A program made the position numbers and the translations under genes. The notes under the pieces were generated by a model. The model was not told the DNA's origin. It saw only the letters and a program-made list of their open reading frames with translations, and searched no databases. Of a stretch of DNA of 64,000 nt, positions 1-8,374 are shown in pieces; position 1 is the stretch's first letter; the number at the start of each line of letters is the position of its first letter. This DNA comes from Bacteroidota bacterium (GTDB lineage Bacteria > Bacteroidota > Bacteroidia > Bacteroidales > Lentimicrobiaceae), in NCBI GenBank assembly GCA_023417935.1, contig JAEZDY010000031.1, forward strand, positions 127,328-191,327, in the 5' to 3' direction.

Positions 1-48
1 TGAAATAAGTAAAGTGGAGGTCGTGAAATCGACTTCCTGACTTTTAAG

Positions 49-334
49 TTGCAATGATTATAGTGTTTCGTTGTAATAATTATACGGTCGGGTTGTAATG
101 GTTAAAGGCTCAGGTGGTGATTATTAAAGGGTCGGGTTGTAATGTTTAAAGGATCTGGTTGTAATAGTTAAAGTATCAGGTTGTAATGCATTAAGGATCT
201 GGTTGTAATGGTTAAAGCATTAGGTTGTGATTATTTAAGGGTCGGGTTGTAATGGTTAAAGGATCAGGTTGTAATGGTTAAAGGGTCGGGTTGTAATGGT
301 TAAAGGCTCAGGTTGTAATGATTATAGGCTTGGG
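49..334. repeat. 22-bp tandem repeat array, 13 units
   Basis: Thirteen consecutive units of exactly 22 bp run from 49 to 334 without any insertion or deletion. The typical unit begins TTGTAATGGTTAAAGG and ends in a variable NTCNGG. Units 1, 2, 4 and 13 are the most diverged, while central units 10-12 differ at only a few positions. Because 22 is not a multiple of three and each unit brings stop codons, the array is not coding. It lies just beyond the terminator of the leftmost T9SS protease gene. There are no spacers, so it is not a CRISPR array. Its function is unknown; a protein-binding array or a simple satellite are both possible. Confidence 0.9.
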
Positions 335-350
335 GGAATTTTGAGATAAA

Positions 351-385
351 AAAATAGGAGGAAATTTTTCATTTCCTCCTATTTT
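351..385 (-). terminator. Rho-independent terminator of the C25 peptidase gene
   Basis: A perfect 15-bp stem (arms 351-365 and 371-385) with a 5-nt loop lies about 90 nt after the stop codon of the gene at 474-4187. On the minus strand it is followed by TTTATCTC. The stem is AT-rich but long, and its position fits a transcription end for the leftward protease run. Confidence 0.75.
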
Positions 386-473
386 GTATCAATTCAATTA
401 GTTAAGTACTGTTACTTATTTGCGCCAATTACTTTTACTTGTTTGTGTTCAGTAATTACAGGCAAAGCGTCAA

Positions 474-3400
474 CTACTTGATCACCAGTTTCTGTATTGA
501 ACTTCCGTTCCTGGTTTCAACCCTTATAAAGTATAAACCTCTGTTAAGTTCAGAAACATTGAAGCTTTCAGTTTGCTGTGACTGGCTGATAGTAATCTGC
601 TTGCTATATAGCATTGAACCAGTGGTGCTTAGAATGCTTACAAGTGCGTCACCTTTCAGTGTTTCACTGAATAAGATGCTGAATTCACCAGTGTTAGGGT
701 TAGGATATAGTGTAAATGCATTGCTCAGGAGGTTTTCAGTTAAACCTGCGCAACTTTCAGCTGTAACTTCTACTGATTTCTCTGAAGTACATCCAGAAGC
801 ATCTGAAACTGTAACCTGATATGTAACGCTGTTCCCTGCTCCAATTGTTGCTCCACTGATATCTATACTAGATGTTGTAGCACCTGTTGACCATAAATAT
901 GATGCAAATCCTTCCTCTACACCAAGGTTTATTGTATTACTTATACAGATGGTTGTGTCAGCAACAAGAGTTATTACCGGGGAAGCAATATTTACAGAAT
1001 ATTCAAGAGTTGATGAACACTCATTATAATTTGTTTCAACTAAGCTGATTGTTCCTGTTCCGTTGCCATCCCAATTAATGGTAAGCTCATTACTGTTATT
1101 ACCTGAAGCAATGGTTCCACCAGTTACATTCCATGAGTATGTATTGCCTTCATTAAGCGGAGTTGAGTAAACTATGTCTGTTGCATTAGCACAAACTGCT
1201 GAACTACCTGTGATAACCGGCTGTGGTGCTTCAATTAATGCAACTTCAAACGATGAAGAAACAAAGCAACCAAACTCATTAGTAACCTGAACACTTAAAA
1301 AAGCTAATGGCTCGGAACCTAAATCAACAGTTACTGCATTTGAAGTTGCTCCTGATGTAATACTGCCACCAATAACGCTCCATTCATATTCGTAATTTTC
1401 ACCTGTGGCATTATAAACCAAACCTGTTTGATTTTGACAAGCCTCTGTTGCACCTGATATACTTGTTTCAGGATTAGGATTGATAACTACCGGTACAGCT
1501 GCTGTGCGCACATCGCATATTCCGTTAGAAACGTTAAGGGTTAGAATCACATTGCCGTTTAGTATATCTTCTGCACTTGGTGTATAACGAGGATTTATTG
1601 AGTTGATGTCAGAAAATTCACCTGAACCACTTGTTGACCAATACAGTTCAGTATAATTTTCTGCAGTAGCTTCTGATGCTGAGTAATTGTCACCAACACA
1701 AATATTTGCGTCAGTTCCTGCAAATACAACCGGAGCTGGTACAAGTGTAATAACTACATTATCAGTTGAATCACTAATGCCGGTTTTACTGGCTGTTAAT
1801 GATAAAGTTACATTTCCAGCTGTTATATCAGCATTACCTGGGGTATAAACCGGGGTGAGAATAGTTGCATCATCAAAACTACCATCACCGCTGGTTTCCC
1901 ATAATAATGACTGATAGTTGGTTGCAGAACCTTGTAATTGAACTGACTGGTCAGCGCAATGAGTGGCATCATCACCTGCATTTGCAGCAGTTACATCAGC
2001 AACAACAGTGATATAACCTTCATACCTGTTACAATTTGGTTTAGTGATTGTAAGCTTTAAAACAGTTCCTTCAAACTGCTGAGGTATCGTGAATGTAACT
2101 GTTGTGTTCATTGATGTTGACGCAGTTGCAAGAATGTTGCCATAAGCTGACAAACAAAGTTTTGCATTAGCTGCAGTAACAACAGTAACTTCAGTTTCAC
2201 TTTCGTAAATAGTAGGATTGAATGTAGCAGCAATATTTTGTGGTACTTCGGTACATACTCTAAGGAAAGCATCACCATGATGGTGAAATAAATGATAGGT
2301 TACTTCTTTATTACTTGTGTTATATGGCCAGCTTGACTGTTGGAGGAAATATTTACCGGCATTATTTGCAAAAGCTGGCAATACACCGCGCGATGCAGGA
2401 TTAGATCCATATTGTGGCATGAATTGTGGCCACATATTATCCATTAAACCCCATACATAGGTATCATTAACAAATGAATATGATGTTTCCGATGCTGCTG
2501 TTAACCCAAGAGCACCCGCTGGTTGTGAATTGTAAGTATGACGGTGGAATTTTTCTGTGAAACTTTCACTTGACCAGTTATATTTACCGGTTAAACAGTT
2601 AATTGATAGAATCCAGCTTAAGTCAGTATTTTGCAATCCATTGATATTACCATTCTGGTATGAAGGTTCTCCCCAGCCTGTTTCATTTCCATGATCGCGG
2701 TGCATTAGCATAAATGATCCCGCATTTAATGCATTGTTAACCATGGTTGCATTTCCACCATCCCATCCGCCAAGTGTAGCAGGTGATTGTGGAATATAAC
2801 CCAATCCACTTGGACCAAATACGCCAACAACGGTGTTTGTATTTTGGGCTGTTGACCATACTGATCCGGGTGTGCCTTCATATACCTTATTTATACGTAC
2901 AGGTGTCTTTCCAAGTGAGTTCTTCCAGAATCCACCAACGGTTTCTGAACAAATCTGGAACCAGCGTACTGTTTGCCAACCTAATGCTGTAATAGGATTG
3001 GCATAAAAACCTGGGTTAGTTGGAGGAGTACGTTCATATTTCATAAAGCGGCCAACCATTGACTCGAGTTGTGCAGCATTGTTGGCTGTTATCCTTGCAA
3101 ATACGATGTCGGGCATGTGGTCATTGTTAACATCAGCAAGGATATTGTCCGATACACAATAGTTGTCGTAAATTGGTGAAGTGATTGAATTGGCATTGGC
3201 TGTTGCCTGGCCGTAATCTCCGAGTAATAATACTGCTGTTGGTGGTATGTCCCAGGTATTATAGGCATTATTGATATATATTTCAAGTGCTGAGGCTGAT
3301 ACGTTTGTACCTATATCTGATAATTTTACAACACCTGTGTAAATACCTTCTTCATTACGGAAATTCTTGATTGAGTCAGCCCATTGACTGAAAATAGGGT

Positions 3401-4187
3401 CGTTTGGAACAATGATGAGGTACTCATATCCTGTTGAGCGGCTTCTATTAGCAGCTTGCTCATCGTAATCAATAACCGGCAAACTTGAATAGTTAAAGAT
3501 GATATCCTCGAGTATCTGGTCCCAATGGGCACTGCGGTATCTTGTGTCACCAAAATTACGGCTGCCACCTTCGTAAGTAATGCTGATTTCAATATCACGA
3601 TACACAATAAGTTCCTTGGTAACTGGATTATATTGGTAAGGGACTATGTTCAACATGCAAACATCTACTCCGCGAATCTGTGTAAAGTTATCAAGCATCA
3701 CAGGCTGTGCTGGGAAGTATGCATCCTTGTTATAGATCTGTGGGTTTTTTGAATATTCAAGTGGACCTGTTTCAGTATCAAGAGGGATACGTGGGGCAGG
3801 TGCAATTTCAATATTGGTAAACCTCTCAGTACGCATGCTTACAATTTCAAGAACTGGTGTTGCACCTTGTGGTATTGCTATGTACCTTCCAAAGCCCGGC
3901 AGATCAGGGTTGCCCTCAAGGTTTGGCAATAATGATTCGGAGAAAGAGATCGCCTTCATGATACTGCCGTTAACCTCGCGATCTTCAAATGCAAAGTGTT
4001 GCATGGAGAAATTGAGGCTAATTCCGTCTGATGATTGCCTTTTTGTGCTCAATCCCTGTGTACCCCAGCTATCGCTGTAACGGTACTCAGTTGCGAAGCT
4101 AAATACTGATCCCATAGTTAAAATCAACGCAAGTAGTACTTGCATTAATTTATGGCTCAGATTAATGCGTAGTAGTTGTTTTTTCAT
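474..4187 (-). CDS. T9SS-secreted gingipain-like C25 cysteine peptidase with SprB-like modules
   Basis: This 1237-residue protein has an N-terminal signal peptide (about 1-32), a gingipain-type propeptide region (about 33-240) and a C25 caspase-fold catalytic domain (about 250-640). The catalytic pair is visible: His499 in HRDHGNE and Cys531 in SINCLTG, 32 residues apart, close to the spacing in RgpB. The C-terminal half carries two roughly 85-residue modules (signature W.TSG.G.F....L.P.YTP....I..GN) followed by PKD-like modules with paired Cys. The last 80 residues are a T9SS sorting domain (LYPNPNTGEF ... GLYFIRVETRNGS). The predicted product is a cell-surface or released endopeptidase; cleavage specificity cannot be read from sequence. 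It is the last gene of a leftward run of four T9SS cargo genes but is separated from the third by a terminator-like hairpin. Confidence 0.88.
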   Translation of the reverse strand: MKKQLLRINLSHKLMQVLLALILTMGSVFSFATEYRYSDSWGTQGLSTKRQSSDGISLNFSMQHFAFEDREVNGSIMKAISFSESLLPNLEGNPDLPGFGRYIAIPQGATPVLEIVSMRTERFTNIEIAPAPRIPLDTETGPLEYSKNPQIYNKDAYFPAQPVMLDNFTQIRGVDVCMLNIVPYQYNPVTKELIVYRDIEISITYEGGSRNFGDTRYRSAHWDQILEDIIFNYSSLPVIDYDEQAANRSRSTGYEYLIIVPNDPIFSQWADSIKNFRNEEGIYTGVVKLSDIGTNVSASALEIYINNAYNTWDIPPTAVLLLGDYGQATANANSITSPIYDNYCVSDNILADVNNDHMPDIVFARITANNAAQLESMVGRFMKYERTPPTNPGFYANPITALGWQTVRWFQICSETVGGFWKNSLGKTPVRINKVYEGTPGSVWSTAQNTNTVVGVFGPSGLGYIPQSPATLGGWDGGNATMVNNALNAGSFMLMHRDHGNETGWGEPSYQNGNINGLQNTDLSWILSINCLTGKYNWSSESFTEKFHRHTYNSQPAGALGLTAASETSYSFVNDTYVWGLMDNMWPQFMPQYGSNPASRGVLPAFANNAGKYFLQQSSWPYNTSNKEVTYHLFHHHGDAFLRVCTEVPQNIAATFNPTIYESETEVTVVTAANAKLCLSAYGNILATASTSMNTTVTFTIPQQFEGTVLKLTITKPNCNRYEGYITVVADVTAANAGDDATHCADQSVQLQGSATNYQSLLWETSGDGSFDDATILTPVYTPGNADITAGNVTLSLTASKTGISDSTDNVVITLVPAPVVFAGTDANICVGDNYSASEATAENYTELYWSTSGSGEFSDINSINPRYTPSAEDILNGNVILTLNVSNGICDVRTAAVPVVINPNPETSISGATEACQNQTGLVYNATGENYEYEWSVIGGSITSGATSNAVTVDLGSEPLAFLSVQVTNEFGCFVSSSFEVALIEAPQPVITGSSAVCANATDIVYSTPLNEGNTYSWNVTGGTIASGNNSNELTINWDGNGTGTISLVETNYNECSSTLEYSVNIASPVITLVADTTICISNTINLGVEEGFASYLWSTGATTSSIDISGATIGAGNSVTYQVTVSDASGCTSEKSVEVTAESCAGLTENLLSNAFTLYPNPNTGEFSILFSETLKGDALVSILSTTGSMLYSKQITISQSQQTESFNVSELNRGLYFIRVETRNGSSIQKLVIK

Positions 4188-4282
4188 AAGTGGTTCAATG
4201 ATTTGATTTTATAAAAATGTTGACATGAGGTTACTCAGAAAATGCTTCACGGAAAAATATGGATTCACAAAAATAACTAAAA

Positions 4283-4325
4283 ATAAATAGGATGTACAGT
4301 CATATTGACAATACATCCTATTTAT
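4283..4325 (-). terminator. Hairpin terminator between two T9SS cargo genes
   Basis: Perfect 14-bp inverted repeat (arms 4283-4296 and 4312-4325, 15-nt loop) in the 228-bp gap between the BNR gene and the downstream C25 gene. On the minus strand the stem is followed by the U-rich TATTTTTAGTTATTTTTG. It probably ends or attenuates transcription from the upstream genes, so the last C25 gene may have its own promoter. Confidence 0.65.
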
Positions 4326-4415
4326 AAGCATTCTAAATTAGGCTTTTGCCCATCATATTAAGAAATCTGAACAACGGCGCACCTTTTTTGTGTGGTGCAC
4401 ATTCAAATGTTATAA

Positions 4416-7400
4416 TTACTTCCTGATAATTATTTTGGTTGATAAAACACCACTTTCGTTTTTCAGGTACAATTTGTATACTCCGTCACTCAATCCAGAA
4501 ACATTCATATTGTATTTATCGGAAGATCCGATAGTTACTTCGGGCTGAGCATAAACAAGCTTATTACTCATGTCATAAACTTCAACCAGATAGGTTTCCC
4601 TGCTGTTAGTGTTGAGCTTAAGCGTAAATGTTCCTTTTGAAGGATTAGGATAAATTACCAGGTTAGATGACAACATTTCATCAAGACCTGTGCAATCCTG
4701 GAAGGTTACAGTGGTTGATGCTGTTTTGCTGCAGCCTTCCGGAGTGGTCACTTCAACAGTAAAGGTTTTTGCACCTAAACCATTTCCTGTAGTGTCAACG
4801 GTTATTGATGGAGTTACCTGGTTTCCGGGGCTCCACTGGTAGGTTACTTCACCTTCAGCCTTAGCTGTAATTGTGTATGAAGTACCTGCACAAAGTGTTG
4901 AATCTTCTGAAATTATTACTACAGGCAGCTCATTCACTACAACGGTAAAGGTTCCCTCAACAGTGTTCTGACAACCAACGGCATCAGTGATTGTGTTGAT
5001 TGAATAACTTGTAGTTTCAGAAGGATTAACTGATAGGTTATAAGGATTTTCACTGGTTTCAACTAAACCAATGCCATTTGATACATTAAATGACCATGGT
5101 GCAGTTCCGGTAAGTATGATTTGTCCATTTGCTGTTTCACCGGCGCATATTGCTGCACCTGTTGGTAATTGTGCAGTTGGTAATGGCAAGAAGGTTACAT
5201 TAACATCCCTGGTAATATTTCCACATGGCGACTGAGATGCAGCAACAAGTGAAATCGTAATATTACCAGCTTCATAGTCAGCTGCTGAAGGTTGGTAAGT
5301 AGTTGTTAAGGCGGTAGGATCAGTAAAGGTTCCAGTGCCAGTGCTCGTCCAGTTTAATGAAGCGTAGTTTTGCGCAACTGCATTTAAATTAACACTCAAA
5401 CCATTGCAAACAGCAATATCGGCAATATCTTGAATTATAGCCTGGCTTGAGATGGTCAACGACAAATTATCTGTCTTTACTTCACCTTCTGGTCCATTTA
5501 CTGTAAGTGTTAAAATAGCATTTCCGCTTGATATATCAGCACCTCCGGGTGTATAGAAACAATTCAATTCAGTAGGATTATCAAAAGAACCATCACCTGA
5601 GCTAGTCCACTGGGCGCTAACAAAATTATTAGCAGCACCTGAAAGCATGAATGATTCGCGCTCACATGTTATTCCATCAGCACCCGCATAAGCTGTTGTT
5701 TGAAGGAGTGGAGGAAATACAATAAAATCAACCCAGGCTTTATCAAGTCCTGAAGTTATAGTGCCATTCTTTGAATATACCCATTTGAAAGTCTGAGGTC
5801 CTGCTGAAACAGGAAATACTACCCTCTGCCAGTTTTGAACTCCCGACCATTGACCAACCAGATCATTGTCGATATAGAATTTCAAATAGTCAAAATTTAG
5901 TTCTGATGATACCTTCACATAAAATGAAATTGAATCATCCTGCAATACATTATAATCGATATTCAACTCTGAGGTTTGATTGTGAGAAATTGTACCTGAA
6001 ACCGCACCGTAAGTGCCTTCAAATTTTTCGAGGTTTGTTATCTGCCAGGTTGATGTACCTCCAAAATTCCATTCAAAGTTTGTAAAATTCCCAACTTCCC
6101 AATCTTCGATAATCATACCTACCGGATAACTGAATTGCTTGGTTGCCTGATGATACTGTGAATTTATCTGGTATGTGAACTCTGCATAATGACCCACCGG
6201 AGTTTCGGGTGCTACTGATATGTTAAATACCGGAAGCACAGCATTCATGGGACCTGGCATTATACTGTCCCAACTAAATGATGAATTACTGATAGTAATA
6301 TATGGACTGGCAGTTGTTAGCATACCGGTTACATCGTATGCCTTGTAATCCCCTGAATTAATAGTGGAAATCCTAATAGTTGCAGTTTCACCTGCATCAA
6401 GGCGGTTATTACCGTTTCCAGTAACTTCAGTCAATGCAATTAACCCTGTTCTGAATCCTGGTGCATGTGCTTCTATATTAAAGTTACTGTAGTAAGTACT
6501 ATCGTTTGCGTCAGTAGCAGCAATTGTAAAAGTCACTAGTTCAGCATCAGGTATGTCATTGGCCACGCTGAAAGCAAATGCATCCTCCACAGTAATGATT
6601 GCATCACTTGGTATGTTTCCGAATGAAGCGCTATTGTCAGTTATTGTAATGTATGGGTTATCAGTTGTTAGTATAACATTTACATTTGATGCAGGCTGTC
6701 CACCCTGGTTTTCAATTGACAAGTCCAACAATGTTGATTCGCCAAAATCCATCAGTCCATTGCCATTTCCTTGGGCATCATTGAGCGCATTGTCATAATA
6801 CATGAGCCAAGGTTGATTTTGTGGAGGGCCTATTACAAACGGAGATACAAAACTCATCACATATCCCAGCCTGTTGTCAGCCCATACAGGATAAACCCAA
6901 CCATCACGTGCCTGTATTGCAAGATAATCGCCCATATACCCACTGGCAAGACCCGGTATTGGTGATGGTGTAAAAGCAACGTCACTTACCTTAACATCCC
7001 ACCAAGTAGCTGCTCCGTCAATTGAATTGGAAACATATACTTCACATTGCGTAGAACTAACATTGCGGTCATCATAATAGATAACACTTAAATTACCATT
7101 GATCGGGTCACATGTGATCCATGGAAAATAATGTTTCTTTCCAAGACCTGATGGGTCTTGATTTACCTTAACCGGTGTACCCCAGGTTGTACCGCCATCA
7201 GTTGATTTCATAACGTAGGCATCAGCATCGTTGCCTGAATTAATTCCAGGTGTTCCAATGTTGGTCCAGGATACGTAAATATTACCTCTGAAAGGACCAT
7301 CACTAATATCTACAGCCATGGTTGGGAAACCATTAACCCTCATGTTCTTACCAACTCCGGTGTTTCTGATACCCCTGATATTGTTGTGTATTCTAACTGC

Positions 7401-8339
7401 TGGTTCCCATGTAACACCACCATCAAGTGATTTTGCCAAAGCAAGTGCTTTTTCATCCGAAGGCCAATTGTCATATAAGATCCATAAAACATAAACTTCT
7501 CCATTAGGTCCGGTTTGTATATTAACACCCTGGTTATGGCTGCCGGCATTCACCGCACTGCTTATATTAACGGGAGTAGACCATGTTAACCCTTCATCAG
7601 TTGACCTTGATATTTCTATCTGCGAATCATTTGTACCACCAAAATTGGTCCAGGCATTGTAGAGATTACCTTCATACGGGCTGGTGGGACTATTGTCAAT
7701 CCACATGTGGTTTTTATCGAGCAGGGAATTAAAACCCGGAGGGCCTGGTGCAACCAATACCGGAGTCCATGTTTGGCCTTGATTGGTGCTGTATGATACT
7801 CCCTGCCCACCATTGCTATGAATGTAACCAACATAATACCGGCCTGTAAGACTTATGGCTGTTGTAGGGTCGCCACTGTTTGATCCACCGGCTCCTAATA
7901 ATGAACCGCCCCATGTTACACCAGCATCATCAGACATAAAGCTGTTTGCTCCGTATATGGTTGAAAATGGTTGGGTTGTGCTGTTGTTTGACTGTAAAAC
8001 CACCTCAGCATTCATAGGATTTATGAATATGGAGTTTTCACTTTGTGTGGAAGTCTGGTTAGTAACAGGTACATCAGGTGAATCTTCAGTCATTATATAC
8101 CTGCCAACTAATTTTGATGTTCCATAAACTGCACTGGGTATATTGGTTTTCTGTTGTACAGGAACAAGTCCCAATGAAGCCATACGGCGCCAGTATGACA
8201 TGTTATCAACCCTGTCGTCCACCTGTAAACTTGGCGGAACTGGAGCATTTGGTGTGTACAACTGTTTTTTGGGTTTCTGCGCATTCACTGAGGGTAACAT
8301 CAGCATTGGCAGTACCAGCAGTATGAGTAGTTTTCGCAT
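4416..8339 (-). CDS. T9SS-secreted BNR/Asp-box (sialidase-like propeller) multidomain protein
   Basis: About 1307 residues from the ATG at 8339 (a GTG lies just before it). The signal peptide ends PSVNA|QKPKK. Residues about 90-530 hold a beta-propeller with several Asp boxes (SDDAGVTWG, STDEGLTWS, SLDGGVTWE, STDGGTTWG). Two CARDB-like modules follow (about 545-760, each opening with a GNGN.L..GE motif), then a jelly-roll-like domain beginning EDWEVGNF, two SprB-like modules like those of the next gene, a PKD-like region, and a T9SS tail (IYPNPSKGTF ... GVYKLYLKNE). Asp-box propellers occur in sialidases but also in many binding proteins. The catalytic Arg triad and FRIP motif of a sialidase are not evident, so the activity is left open. 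It starts 35 bp after the upstream C25 gene and is probably co-transcribed with it. Confidence 0.8.
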   Translation of the reverse strand: MRKLLILLVLPMLMLPSVNAQKPKKQLYTPNAPVPPSLQVDDRVDNMSYWRRMASLGLVPVQQKTNIPSAVYGTSKLVGRYIMTEDSPDVPVTNQTSTQSENSIFINPMNAEVVLQSNNSTTQPFSTIYGANSFMSDDAGVTWGGSLLGAGGSNSGDPTTAISLTGRYYVGYIHSNGGQGVSYSTNQGQTWTPVLVAPGPPGFNSLLDKNHMWIDNSPTSPYEGNLYNAWTNFGGTNDSQIEISRSTDEGLTWSTPVNISSAVNAGSHNQGVNIQTGPNGEVYVLWILYDNWPSDEKALALAKSLDGGVTWEPAVRIHNNIRGIRNTGVGKNMRVNGFPTMAVDISDGPFRGNIYVSWTNIGTPGINSGNDADAYVMKSTDGGTTWGTPVKVNQDPSGLGKKHYFPWITCDPINGNLSVIYYDDRNVSSTQCEVYVSNSIDGAATWWDVKVSDVAFTPSPIPGLASGYMGDYLAIQARDGWVYPVWADNRLGYVMSFVSPFVIGPPQNQPWLMYYDNALNDAQGNGNGLMDFGESTLLDLSIENQGGQPASNVNVILTTDNPYITITDNSASFGNIPSDAIITVEDAFAFSVANDIPDAELVTFTIAATDANDSTYYSNFNIEAHAPGFRTGLIALTEVTGNGNNRLDAGETATIRISTINSGDYKAYDVTGMLTTASPYITISNSSFSWDSIMPGPMNAVLPVFNISVAPETPVGHYAEFTYQINSQYHQATKQFSYPVGMIIEDWEVGNFTNFEWNFGGTSTWQITNLEKFEGTYGAVSGTISHNQTSELNIDYNVLQDDSISFYVKVSSELNFDYLKFYIDNDLVGQWSGVQNWQRVVFPVSAGPQTFKWVYSKNGTITSGLDKAWVDFIVFPPLLQTTAYAGADGITCERESFMLSGAANNFVSAQWTSSGDGSFDNPTELNCFYTPGGADISSGNAILTLTVNGPEGEVKTDNLSLTISSQAIIQDIADIAVCNGLSVNLNAVAQNYASLNWTSTGTGTFTDPTALTTTYQPSAADYEAGNITISLVAASQSPCGNITRDVNVTFLPLPTAQLPTGAAICAGETANGQIILTGTAPWSFNVSNGIGLVETSENPYNLSVNPSETTSYSINTITDAVGCQNTVEGTFTVVVNELPVVIISEDSTLCAGTSYTITAKAEGEVTYQWSPGNQVTPSITVDTTGNGLGAKTFTVEVTTPEGCSKTASTTVTFQDCTGLDEMLSSNLVIYPNPSKGTFTLKLNTNSRETYLVEVYDMSNKLVYAQPEVTIGSSDKYNMNVSGLSDGVYKLYLKNESGVLSTKIIIRK

Positions 8340-8374
8340 CACTTTGAAATGTTTATATTTATAAATTGGTTGAG

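Noticed and set aside
49..334. The repeat array as a CRISPR array
   Set aside because: Units adjoin with no spacers and themselves vary; no cas genes are present.
4416..8339. Naming the Asp-box proteins as sialidases
   Set aside because: Asp boxes alone are not diagnostic; the FRIP motif and Arg triad of sialidases are not visible in either protein.
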